DNA of 64,000 bases from Hydrogenophaga borbori. GTDB taxonomy: Bacteria; Pseudomonadota; Gammaproteobacteria; Burkholderiales; Burkholderiaceae_C. Location of the stretch: NCBI RefSeq assembly GCF_003417535.1, contig NZ_QVLS01000014.1, positions 62,001-126,000 on the forward strand, in the 5' to 3' direction. Below are positions 27,060 through 34,440 of this stretch, one piece after another (the stretch's first letter is position 1; the number at the start of each line of letters is the position of its first letter). Position numbers and translations under genes: made by a program. Below the pieces are notes generated by a model. That model saw nothing but the letters and a program-made list of their open reading frames with translations, had not been told where the DNA came from and searched no databases.

Positions 27060-28673
27060 CTACATGCGCGCCACGCCGAACGGCAAGGGGCGCGGGTGGC
27101 GCAATCCGGCCTCGGCGCAGGTGTCCAGGCAGAAGACCAGCACGGCGCGCGTGTCGCGCGGGTCGATCACGCCGTCGTCCAGCAGCAGGCCGCTGGTGTG
27201 GAAGGCGTCGGCCTGGCTCTCGAAGACCTGCACGATCTGCTCGAACTGCTGCCGCATCTGCGCCGGGTCGGGCGCGATGCCTTTGCGCGCCAGCCCGGCC
27301 TCGGCCACGATCTGCATGGTGCGCGCGGCCTGCTCACCGCCCATCACGGCCGTGCGCGCATTGGGCCAGCTGAACAGGAAACGCGGCCCGAAGCCGCGCC
27401 CGCACATGCCGTAGTTGCCGGCGCCGAAAGAGGCGCCGCACTGGATGGTGATCTGCGGCACGGTGGCGCCCGTCACCGCCTGGATCATCTTGCTGCCGTG
27501 CTTGATCATGCCGCCCTGCTCGCTGTCCTTGCCCACCATGTAGCCGGTGGTGTTCTGCAGGTAGATGAGGGGGTGGCCCAGCTGGCACATCCACTGGATG
27601 AAGTGCGTGGCCTTGTTGGCGCTGGCCACATCGATGGGCCCGTTGTTGCTGACGAGGCCCACCGCGTGGCCGCCGATGCGCGCCTGCGCGCACACCGTGG
27701 CCGCGCCGTAGAGCGGCTTGAACTCCAGCAGGTCGGAGCCATCGGCCAGGCGGGCCATCACCTCGCGCATGTCCACGGGCTCACGGTGGTGCGTGGGCAT
27801 GAGGCTGAGCAGGTCGTCGCTGGACAGCAGCGGCTCGGCCACCACCGGCGCGGCCGGGCGCGCGACGCTGTCGCGCAACTGCTCGACGATGCGCCGGGCC
27901 AGCCCCAGCGCCTCGCGGTCGTCCTCCGCCAGGTACTCGCCCAGGCCCGACACGCCGGTGTGCATCTCGGCGCCGCCCAGTTCCTCCTCGGTGGCCACCT
28001 CGCCCGTGGCGGCCATGAGCAGAGGCGGCCCCGCCAGGAAGGCGCGCGAACGCCCGCGCACCATCACCACGATGTCCGACAGCCCCGGCATGTAGGCCCC
28101 GCCCGCCGTGCCCGAGCCGTGCTGCACCGTGATCACCGGCAGCCCCGCGGCCGAGTGCCGCGCCAGGTTGCGGAACAGCGAGCCGCCGTGCACGAAGCCC
28201 TCGACCTTGTATTTGGTGAGGTTGGCGCCCGCGCTCTCCACCAGGTGAACGAAGGGCAGCTTGTTCTCCAGCGCGATGTCCTGCACCCGCAGGATTTTTT
28301 CCAGCCCGCGGGGCTGGATGGCGCCGGCCTCGATGCCCGAGTCGCTGGCCACCACCATGCAGCGCACGCCGCTGACGAAACCGATGCCCGCGAGCACGCC
28401 GCCGCCGGCCACCGACTTCGCGGGGTCCTTGGTGTCCTGCAGAAAGCCCGCGAGCGAGCACAGCGGCAGCCAGGGCGCGCCCGGGTCCAGCAGCAGCGCA
28501 ATGCGCTCGCGCGGCAGCAGCTGGCCGCGCTTGTCGAACACGGGCTTGGCCTGGGCCGAGGCGCTGGCGGCGCGCTGCTCGAGCGCGCGCAGCTGCGCAA
28601 TGCGCTCGAGCATGGCCGCCCGGCGCACTTGCGCGGCTTCGGTGTGGGGGTTGAAGCGGGACGCGAAGCTCAT
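27060..28673 (-). CDS. atuC: geranyl-CoA carboxylase carboxyltransferase beta subunit
   Basis: A 537-residue carboxyltransferase. The acyl-CoA site includes LVESAGANLTKYKVEGFVHG near residue 145 and GSGTAGGAYMPGLSDIVVMV near 190. The carboxybiotin half has SNNGPIDVASANKATHFI near 345, LQNTTGYMVGKDSEQGGMI near 375 and GASFGAGNYGMCGRGFGPRF near 420. The length equals that of known AtuC and LiuB chains. As I recall them, the segments LTKYKVEGFVHGGSLF and AYMPGLSDIVVMVRG resemble AtuC more than the methylcrotonyl-specific LiuB (FGRIFFNQ, AYVPAMSDE). The start at 28673 overlaps the SDR stop (ATGA). Confidence 0.85.
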   Translation of the reverse strand: MSFASRFNPHTEAAQVRRAAMLERIAQLRALEQRAASASAQAKPVFDKRGQLLPRERIALLLDPGAPWLPLCSLAGFLQDTKDPAKSVAGGGVLAGIGFVSGVRCMVVASDSGIEAGAIQPRGLEKILRVQDIALENKLPFVHLVESAGANLTKYKVEGFVHGGSLFRNLARHSAAGLPVITVQHGSGTAGGAYMPGLSDIVVMVRGRSRAFLAGPPLLMAATGEVATEEELGGAEMHTGVSGLGEYLAEDDREALGLARRIVEQLRDSVARPAAPVVAEPLLSSDDLLSLMPTHHREPVDMREVMARLADGSDLLEFKPLYGAATVCAQARIGGHAVGLVSNNGPIDVASANKATHFIQWMCQLGHPLIYLQNTTGYMVGKDSEQGGMIKHGSKMIQAVTGATVPQITIQCGASFGAGNYGMCGRGFGPRFLFSWPNARTAVMGGEQAARTMQIVAEAGLARKGIAPDPAQMRQQFEQIVQVFESQADAFHTSGLLLDDGVIDPRDTRAVLVFCLDTCAEAGLRHPRPLPFGVARM

Positions 28674-29638
28674 GGCTGGAACACCTGGGGCACGGCGTAG
28701 CGGTGAAAGCCATCGAAGGGCTTCACGGCGTCGCGCGACTGCGCCTCGGCCGGCGCCGCGACCTGGCCCCAGCCCAGGCGCACCTGGGGCCGCGCGCCGT
28801 CCACGCGCAGCACGCTGCCGCTGATGAAGCTGGCGGCTGGCGACAGCAGGAAGGCGATGGCCGCGCTGGTTTCGGCCTCGTTGCCGAAGCGGCCCAGGGG
28901 CACCGTTTCGCGCATCTCGCGCAGCATGGGGCCGGCCTCGGGCGGGTAGTGGTCCATGCCGCTGGAGGCGATGTAGCCCGGCGCCACCGCGTTCACGCGC
29001 ACGCCGCTGCGGGCCCATTCCAGCGCGGCCGTCTCGGTGAAGCTCACCATGCCGGCGCGCGCCGCGCCGCTGTGGCCCATGCCGGGCATGCTGCCCCACA
29101 TGTCGGCCACGATGTTGACGATGGCGCCGCCATGCGCCTGTAGGCTTTGCAGGTAGCACTCGCGCGCCACCAGGAAGCCGCCCATGAGGTTGGTGTCCAG
29201 CACGGCCTGCCAGCCCTTGGCGCCGATCTTTTCCAACGGGCTGATGTACTGGCCGCCCGCGTTGTTCACCAGCCCGTGCAGGCGGCCCTGCGTGGCCACG
29301 ATGTCCGCCACCAGGGCGCGCACCGTGTCTTCCTGGCGGATGTCGCCAGCGTGGCAGCTCGCGCGCCCGCCATCGGCCGCGATCTCCTCGGCCACGGCCC
29401 GCAGCTTCTCGGGTCTGCGGCCCACCAGGGCCACGTGCGCGCCCAGCGCGGCCAGTTCGTGCGCGGTGCAGCGGCCGATGCCCGAGCCACCGCCCGTGAC
29501 CACGATGACCTGGCCCGCGAACAGGCCGGGTCGGAAGACGGAGCGGTAGCGATCCGGCGCCGGGCCGCCTCCGGCCGGCTCGGCCGCCTCGGGGGACAGC
29601 GACCCGCGCAGCGGCGGCGTGTGGGGGCCTGGGTTCAT
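28670..29638 (-). CDS. SDR family oxidoreductase (AtuB/AtuG type)
   Basis: A 322-residue short-chain dehydrogenase. The Rossmann motif VIVVTGGGSGIG is near residue 45 and LHGLVNNAGGQYISPL near 125. The C-terminal part contains LLSPAASFISGSVLRVDG, as in peroxisomal trans-2-enoyl-CoA reductase relatives. The catalytic YxxxK is absent: the position reads VSFTE at residues 198-202 after HSGAARAGM, so the usual Tyr and Lys are Val and Glu. The ATG at 29638 overlaps the TetR stop (ATGA, 29635-29638) and is the only standard start upstream of the fold. The first ~26 residues are encoded by a family B repeat element (29550-29634). In Pseudomonas, atuB and atuG are SDR genes of the same cluster with poorly defined roles. 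Confidence 0.85.
   Translation of the reverse strand: MNPGPHTPPLRGSLSPEAAEPAGGGPAPDRYRSVFRPGLFAGQVIVVTGGGSGIGRCTAHELAALGAHVALVGRRPEKLRAVAEEIAADGGRASCHAGDIRQEDTVRALVADIVATQGRLHGLVNNAGGQYISPLEKIGAKGWQAVLDTNLMGGFLVARECYLQSLQAHGGAIVNIVADMWGSMPGMGHSGAARAGMVSFTETAALEWARSGVRVNAVAPGYIASSGMDHYPPEAGPMLREMRETVPLGRFGNEAETSAAIAFLLSPAASFISGSVLRVDGARPQVRLGWGQVAAPAEAQSRDAVKPFDGFHRYAVPQVFQP
29550..29634 (-). repeat. family B GC-rich repeat element, copy B3 (inside SDR N-terminus)
   Basis: Read on the minus strand, the element starts right after the TGA of the TetR gene: GGCCCCCACACGCCGCCGCT, then GCGCGGGTCGCTGTCCCCCG, then a GGCGGCC-rich part. The same order is seen in B2 after argB and, more loosely, in B1 after livG. 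Here it is translated as the N-terminal extension of the SDR. The inner boundary is approximate. Confidence 0.65.
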
Positions 29639-30294
29639 TCCATGTCCTTGACGAAGAGTTGCAGCGCGGCCTCGGTGAGGCCATCCAGCGTGGTCGGTCC
29701 CTCCGGGTCGTACCACTGCGCGGTCCAGTTGAGCGCGCCGAAGATCAGCAGCCGCGCCAGCGCGGTGTCGCCCCGCAGCGCGCCTTCGCGCCGCAGGGCC
29801 TGCAGCACCGGTACCCACACGGCCTCGTACTCGGCCATCAGCTCGCTCACCACCCGCTTGGGCTGCGGCGCGAGCCAGCGCCACTCGTACAGCATCACGG
29901 GGATGTGGTCACTCTCGGGGCCCAGCAGGTTGTCGAAGTGGCCGCGCACCAGCACGCGCAGGCACTCGCTGGCCGACAGCGGCCCGGGCGCGGCGGCCAC
30001 GGCCGCGTCCATGCGCTCGCGCTGGTGCCGCAGGGCACGCTGCATGCCCTCTTCCATCACGGCGGCGAGCAGGGCTTCCTTGTTCTCGAAATGGTAGAAG
30101 GGCGAGCCCGAGCGCATGCCCACGGCGGCGGCGATGTCGCGCGTGCTGGTGGCCGCGAAGCCCTGCTGGCGGAACAGGCGCGCGGCCGCGCGCAGCAGGG
30201 CCTGGCGGCGGTTGCCGTCGTCGCGCTCATCGGCGGTCTTGCGGGGGCGTCCGCGGCTGCGGCGCTCGGGCGCGGGGGTGGCCTGGGCATCCAT
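29635..30294 (-). CDS. atuR: TetR family regulator (AtuR-like)
   Basis: A 219-residue TetR regulator. The N-terminal helix-turn-helix reads GFAATSTRDIAAAVGMRSGS followed by PFYHFENKEALLAAVMEEGM at about residues 45-85. A short basic, low-complexity N-terminus (ERRSRGRPRKTADERDD) precedes it. The ligand domain contains LYEWRWLAPQ. The gene is first in the Atu-type operon and overlaps the SDR gene, as expected for an autoregulated repressor that senses a pathway CoA ester or acid. A good inverted repeat lies 35 bases upstream of the start (30329-30342). Confidence 0.88.
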   Translation of the reverse strand: MDAQATPAPERRSRGRPRKTADERDDGNRRQALLRAAARLFRQQGFAATSTRDIAAAVGMRSGSPFYHFENKEALLAAVMEEGMQRALRHQRERMDAAVAAAPGPLSASECLRVLVRGHFDNLLGPESDHIPVMLYEWRWLAPQPKRVVSELMAEYEAVWVPVLQALRREGALRGDTALARLLIFGALNWTAQWYDPEGPTTLDGLTEAALQLFVKDME

Positions 30295-30328
30295 GGCGCG
30301 CCACGTTAGCAGCGCCGTTCATTTATAG

Positions 30329-30342
30329 CAAGCGGGTGCTTG
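30329..30342. promoter_or_regulatory. candidate TetR (AtuR) operator
   Basis: CAAGC at 30329-30333 and GCTTG at 30338-30342 are a perfect inverted repeat with centre GGGT, in an AT-richer patch (ATTTATAG to the left, GTGAAAATACC to the right). It is in front of the TetR-led operon and contains the same half-sites as the region 4489-4505 between atuA and livH. Confidence 0.55.
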
Positions 30343-30394
30343 GTGAAAATACCAATGCCCGCTGTCGAGCCGGCGACAGCGGCGGCGCGGCGCC

Positions 30395-31414
30395 TCAGCC
30401 CGTGGCGCGGCAGGCCACGAGGGCGTAGGGCAAGGCCGGGTCCTCGAACCAGGCCCGCAGCTCGAAGCCGGTGTCGGCGGCCATGGCCTCCACGCCCGCG
30501 CGCTCGTACTTCTGCGACTGCTCGGTGTAGATGAACTCGCCGGCACCGAAGTGAAACTCGCGCCGCAGCAGCGCGCTGCGCACGGTCTGGCGCGCCTGGC
30601 TCACCAGGAAGCTGCGCGCCACCCCCTGCAGCGGGCAGTAGCTCGCGTAGTGGCGGAAGCGGTCGAGATCGAAGTCCATGCCCAGCTCGCGGTTGAGGCG
30701 GCGCAGCAGGTTCAGGTTGAAGGCGGCCGTCACGCCCTCGGGGTCGTCGTAGGCGGCCAGCACGGTGTGGGGGTCCTTGCGCAGGTCCAGGCCGAGCAGC
30801 AGGCTGTCGCCCCGGCGCAGGTGGGCGCGCACGCGGCGCAGGAAGCGCCGGGCTTCCTCGTCGGTGAAGTTGCCGAGGTTGCTGCCCAGGAACAGCGCCA
30901 CCTGGCGGCGCCGCGCGCTGGGAATGGGCCAGGTCTGGAAGTAGTCGCCGCACAGCGGGTGCACCGCCAGCGCGGGCAACTGGCGCGCCATGCGCGCGCT
31001 CAGCTGGTCCAGCGCCTGGGCGGAGATGTCCATGGGGCGGTAGACCAGTTCGGCGCCGGCCTTGAGCCAGGCACGGCACAGCGCCAGCGTCTTGCGCCCG
31101 TCGCCGCTGCCGAGCTCGAGCATTTCGATCGGCGAGCCGCCGGTGTCCAGCGCGTCCAGCAGGTCCCTGGCGTGGCGGCGCAGCATGGCGGCCTCCACCC
31201 GCGTGGGGTAGTAGCTGGGCAGGCGCATGATGCGTTCGAACAGGCGCGAGCCGCGGTCGTCATAGAAGTACTTGGACGACAGCCGCTTGGGACTGCCCGA
31301 CAGGCCAGCCAGCGCGTCGGCGGCCAGGCCGCGCGGCGCGGCGGCACCGGCTTCGGGTGGCGCCGTGTCGCGCGCGGGTGGGAGGGCGGATGCTGGGTCG
31401 CGGCTTCGGGTCAT
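30395..31414 (-). CDS. egtD: L-histidine N-alpha-methyltransferase EgtD
   Basis: A 339-residue SAM-dependent enzyme that trimethylates histidine to hercynine, the first step of ergothioneine synthesis. Family features are LSSKYFYDDRGSRLFERIM near residue 45, the SAM loop MLELGSGDGRKT near 98, LFLGSNLGNFTDEEA near 170 and AYDDPEGVTAAFNLNLL near 215. The C-terminal FIYTEQSQKYERAG is typical of EgtD. It lies 31 bases downstream of egtB on the same strand. The first 30 residues are Ala/Pro-rich and probably disordered. Confidence 0.93.
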   Translation of the reverse strand: MTRSRDPASALPPARDTAPPEAGAAAPRGLAADALAGLSGSPKRLSSKYFYDDRGSRLFERIMRLPSYYPTRVEAAMLRRHARDLLDALDTGGSPIEMLELGSGDGRKTLALCRAWLKAGAELVYRPMDISAQALDQLSARMARQLPALAVHPLCGDYFQTWPIPSARRRQVALFLGSNLGNFTDEEARRFLRRVRAHLRRGDSLLLGLDLRKDPHTVLAAYDDPEGVTAAFNLNLLRRLNRELGMDFDLDRFRHYASYCPLQGVARSFLVSQARQTVRSALLRREFHFGAGEFIYTEQSQKYERAGVEAMAADTGFELRAWFEDPALPYALVACRATG

Positions 31415-31445
31415 TCTGCAAACCTTGCTCGGTGCGCGCCGGTGC

Positions 31446-32642
31446 TCATGGCCGGGCCAGGCGGATGCCGGTGTATTGCCAGCGCAGCGGCGGCTGAAAG
31501 AAGTTGCGGTACGTCAGGCGTTGATGCCCGGGCGGCGTGGCAAACGACGCGCCCCGCAGCACCTGCTGGTTCACCATGAACTTGCCGTTGTACTCGCCCA
31601 CCGAGCCTTCGGCGCGCCGAAAGCCCGGGTAAGGCGCGTAGGCGCTGGCGGTCCACTCCCAGCGCTCGCCCCAGGCCATGCCCCGGCCAGCGGCGGCCTC
31701 CCATTCGAACTCGGTGGGCAGGCGCGCGCCGGCCCAGTCGGCGTAGGCGCTGGCCTCGTACCAGCTCACGTGCGTCACCGGCGCGTGCGGTGGCAGCGGC
31801 GCGGGGCCGGCCAGGGTCTGGTGCCACCAGGCGCCGCCCTCGCCGCGGAACCAATACATCGGCGCCGCGATGGCGTTCTGGCGCAGCCAGTCCCAGCCGT
31901 CGGCGTGCCAGTGGCGCGGGTCCTGGTAGCCGCCGGCGTCGATGAAGGCCGTGTATTCGGCGTTGCTGACCAGCCGGTCGCCGAGCGCGAAGGGCGTGAG
32001 CAGCCGTTCGTGGCGCCCGCCCTCGTTGTCGAAGGCGAAACCGTCGCCCGCGTGCCCGATGGCGACCACGCCGCCGGGCTGCTCGATCCATCCCATCGCG
32101 GCGGCTTGCGGTGCGTGTTCGCCGGCCAGGCCCACCGCGGCGGTGTCGGCGCTGGCGTAGGCGGGGCGCAGGGGGTTGTGACCCAGGATGGCCTTGATGT
32201 CGGTGAGCAGCAGTTCCTGGTGCTGCTGCTCATGCTGCAGGCCCAGCGCCAGGCGGTCCAGCCACCGGGCCGGTGGCTGCGTGGCCAGCCAGGCTTGCAC
32301 GGCCGCGTCCACGTGCGCGCGGTAGGCCAGCACCTCGGCCACGGTCGGCCGGCTCAGGTGACCGCGCTGCGCGCGCGGCACGCGCTCGCCCTCGCCCTCG
32401 TAGTAGCTGTTGAAGAGGTAACCGTAGGCCGGATGGAACGGCGCGTAGCCCGGCGAGGCGTGCGCGAGCAGCATGGCCTCGAAGAACCAGGTGGTGTGCG
32501 CCAGGTGCCACTTGGGCGGACTCACGTCCACCACGGGCTGGACGACGTGGTCCTCGATGGCCAGCGGCGCGCACAGCGCTTCGCTGCGGGCGCGCACCTC
32601 GGCGTAGCGCGCGGCGGTGTCGGCGGTGGCGTCGCGCCGCAT
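31446..32642 (-). CDS. egtB: ergothioneine biosynthesis sulfoxide synthase EgtB
   Basis: A 398-residue non-haem iron enzyme that joins hercynine to cysteine or gamma-glutamylcysteine. The N-terminal DinB-like domain carries the iron ligands: SPPKWHLAHTTWFFE near residue 42 and HEQQHQELLLTDIK with His137 and His141. The C-terminal FGE-sulfatase-like domain includes VSNAEYTAFIDAGGYQDPRH near 230, RLPTEFEWEAAAGRGMAWGE near 320 and ends YTGIRLARP. The ATG at 32642 is close to the DUF427 stop (2 bases between). No egtA, egtC or egtE gene is in the window, so whether free cysteine is used cannot be told from context alone. Confidence 0.93.
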   Translation of the reverse strand: MRRDATADTAARYAEVRARSEALCAPLAIEDHVVQPVVDVSPPKWHLAHTTWFFEAMLLAHASPGYAPFHPAYGYLFNSYYEGEGERVPRAQRGHLSRPTVAEVLAYRAHVDAAVQAWLATQPPARWLDRLALGLQHEQQHQELLLTDIKAILGHNPLRPAYASADTAAVGLAGEHAPQAAAMGWIEQPGGVVAIGHAGDGFAFDNEGGRHERLLTPFALGDRLVSNAEYTAFIDAGGYQDPRHWHADGWDWLRQNAIAAPMYWFRGEGGAWWHQTLAGPAPLPPHAPVTHVSWYEASAYADWAGARLPTEFEWEAAAGRGMAWGERWEWTASAYAPYPGFRRAEGSVGEYNGKFMVNQQVLRGASFATPPGHQRLTYRNFFQPPLRWQYTGIRLARP

Positions 32643-32644
32643 GC

Positions 32645-32926
32645 TCAGTCCACCACCTGCACGCCGCGCCAGAAGGCCACGCGGTCGCGCACCATGTCGG
32701 CCTCGGGCTTGGGGTCGGGGTAGAACCAGGCGGCGTCGCGGTTGAGTTCGCCGTCGACGAGCAGGCTGTGGTAGCTGGCCTGGCCCTTCCAGGGGCAGTA
32801 GGTGTGGTGGTTGCTGTGCTGCAGGTACTCGCGGCGCAACGCGCTCGCAGGGAAGTAGGCATTGCCCTCGACGAGCACGATGTCGTCGCTTTCGGCAATC
32901 ACCGTGCCGTTCCAGATCGCCTTCAT
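32645..32926 (-). CDS. DUF427 domain protein
   Basis: A 93-residue protein of the DUF427 family. It starts MKAIWNGTVIAESDD and contains FPASALRREYL near residue 26, HHTYCPWKGQASYHSLL near 40 and AWFYPDPKPEA near 65, all family hallmarks. The start at 32926 is chosen because the family begins exactly there and GAGCGCC lies just upstream. It is the first gene of a DUF427-egtB-egtD operon. The biochemical role is unknown; location suggests a link to ergothioneine or redox metabolism. Confidence 0.88.
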   Translation of the reverse strand: MKAIWNGTVIAESDDIVLVEGNAYFPASALRREYLQHSNHHTYCPWKGQASYHSLLVDGELNRDAAWFYPDPKPEADMVRDRVAFWRGVQVVD

Positions 32927-33064
32927 GGGCGCTCCTCGGGTGTGTTGGGATGGGGATGTGTCGCATCCTGGGCGCATTTCTTACGCGATGCAAGTTCGCA
33001 CCGCTAACCAAAGGGCCATCGGCGCGCACGCCACCCGCGCCCCCGGCGCCTGTGGCAGGGTGGC

Positions 33065-34237
33065 TCAGGCGGGGACCGCGTCGAGCGCGATGCGCCCCGC
33101 CACCCGCTCGGCCTGCATCGCGATCGTGCGCAGCAGCCCGCCCGGCTGGCGGATGTCGTAGCCCACGAAGTGCAACCCCGCCAACGCGCCTTCGCCGTGC
33201 AGCACCGTGGGCAGGCCGCGTTCGTCCAGCGGCAGCGGGTGGTTCGGGAACAGCCCCTGCACCAGGGGCTGGTAGCCGGTGGCGAGCACGATGCTGTCGA
33301 AGCCCTGTCCCCGTCCGTCGGTGAAGCGAACGCCGCCGCGCATGAGCGTGGCGATGCCGGGGTAGACGGTGATCTCGCCGCGCCGGATGCGCGCGAGGGT
33401 GCCGACGTCGATCACCGGCGTCTTGCCCTCGCGACGCAACTGGCGCAGCGGCGAGGCGGCCGGCGTGCGCAGGCCCCAGCGCGACAGGTCGCCCACGGTG
33501 AGCCGGCGCAGCAGCGTGGCGCAGGCGTCGCCGATGGGCTCGGGCAGGCGGGCCAGCGCGATGCTGGAGAGCTGCGTGGGCCGGCCCAGCACGTCGCGCT
33601 TGACGATGTTGACCGGCGAGCGCACCGACAGCGCCACCGCCACGCCCTGCTCGGCCAGGTCCAGCGCAATCTCCGCGCCCGTGTTGCCCATGCCCACCAC
33701 CAGCACACACTGGTCCTTGAACGGCTGGGCGTTGCGGTAATCGTGGCTGTGCAGCACGCGGCCGGTGAAGGCGTCCTGCCCCGGCAGCACCGGCATGCGC
33801 GGCTCGCGGTTGGCGCCGGTGGCCAGCACCAGCTGCGCGGCCTCCAGGACCCGGCCGCCAGCGGTGTGCACGCGCCAGCGCGCGCCAGGGTCGGTGGCGG
33901 CGCCGGCGGTGATGCGCACCACCGTCTGCCCGCCCAGGGGTTCGATGCGGTGGTGGCGGGCGTAGGCCTCCAGGTAGTCCACCACGCCCTGGCGCGGCAC
34001 GTAGCGCGGCGCCCCGTCGGGGAACGGCAGGCCCGGCAAGGCCGAGTGCGACTTGACCGTGTGCAGGTGCAGCCGCTCGTAGTGCTCGCGCCAGGACGAG
34101 CCCAGCTGCGCGGCCTCGTCGATGACCGTGGCGTCGCGCCCCAGCAGGCGCAGGCCGCCGGCCACCGCCAGGCCCGCGGGCCCGGCGCCGACGATGAGGA
34201 CGGTGTGGCGATCGCGGGGAGCGGCGGACTCGGTCAT
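33065..34237 (-). CDS. flavin-containing monooxygenase/NAD(P)-binding oxidoreductase
   Basis: A 390-residue two-dinucleotide-domain flavoprotein. The FAD motif VLIVGAGPAGLAVAGGL is near residue 16, LGSSWREHYERLHLHTVK near 48 matches the class B monooxygenase entry, and ATGANREPRMP is near 140. The NADPH motif VLVVGMGNTGAEIALDLAEQ is near 175 and VLATGYQPLVQGLFP near 320. The full FMO fingerprint FxGxxxHxxxY/F appears as FTGRVLHSHDYRNAQPF. The ATG at 34237 is preferred over an in-frame ATG 141 bases upstream because the Rossmann fold starts soon after. It lies 138 bases downstream of the DUF427 operon start on the same strand. The substrate is unknown; auxin-type YUCCA relatives have similar length. 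Confidence 0.88.
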   Translation of the reverse strand: MTESAAPRDRHTVLIVGAGPAGLAVAGGLRLLGRDATVIDEAAQLGSSWREHYERLHLHTVKSHSALPGLPFPDGAPRYVPRQGVVDYLEAYARHHRIEPLGGQTVVRITAGAATDPGARWRVHTAGGRVLEAAQLVLATGANREPRMPVLPGQDAFTGRVLHSHDYRNAQPFKDQCVLVVGMGNTGAEIALDLAEQGVAVALSVRSPVNIVKRDVLGRPTQLSSIALARLPEPIGDACATLLRRLTVGDLSRWGLRTPAASPLRQLRREGKTPVIDVGTLARIRRGEITVYPGIATLMRGGVRFTDGRGQGFDSIVLATGYQPLVQGLFPNHPLPLDERGLPTVLHGEGALAGLHFVGYDIRQPGGLLRTIAMQAERVAGRIALDAVPA

Positions 34238-34440
34238 GGTGAACGCGAGTGTGAGGGCGCGCGGAGTCGCGCGCCATCGGTGTTCGCCCGTGGCGGCCAC
34301 CCCGAAGGATCGCGCACGACCCTCCACCACCTGGGGGAGCTGTCTGTACCCCACCCGTGTATCGCCGCCGCCGCGCACACCCTATCGTGCGCAGCCCGGC
34401 GCTGGCCGGCCCCGCTTCGCCCACCCATATGGAGAAACGC

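Noticed and set aside
32927..33064. ECF-type promoter upstream of the DUF427-egtB-egtD operon
   Set aside because: The minus strand has CGTAAGAAATGC-like sequence but no recognisable paired -35/-10 of a known ECF class, so I did not list it as a feature.
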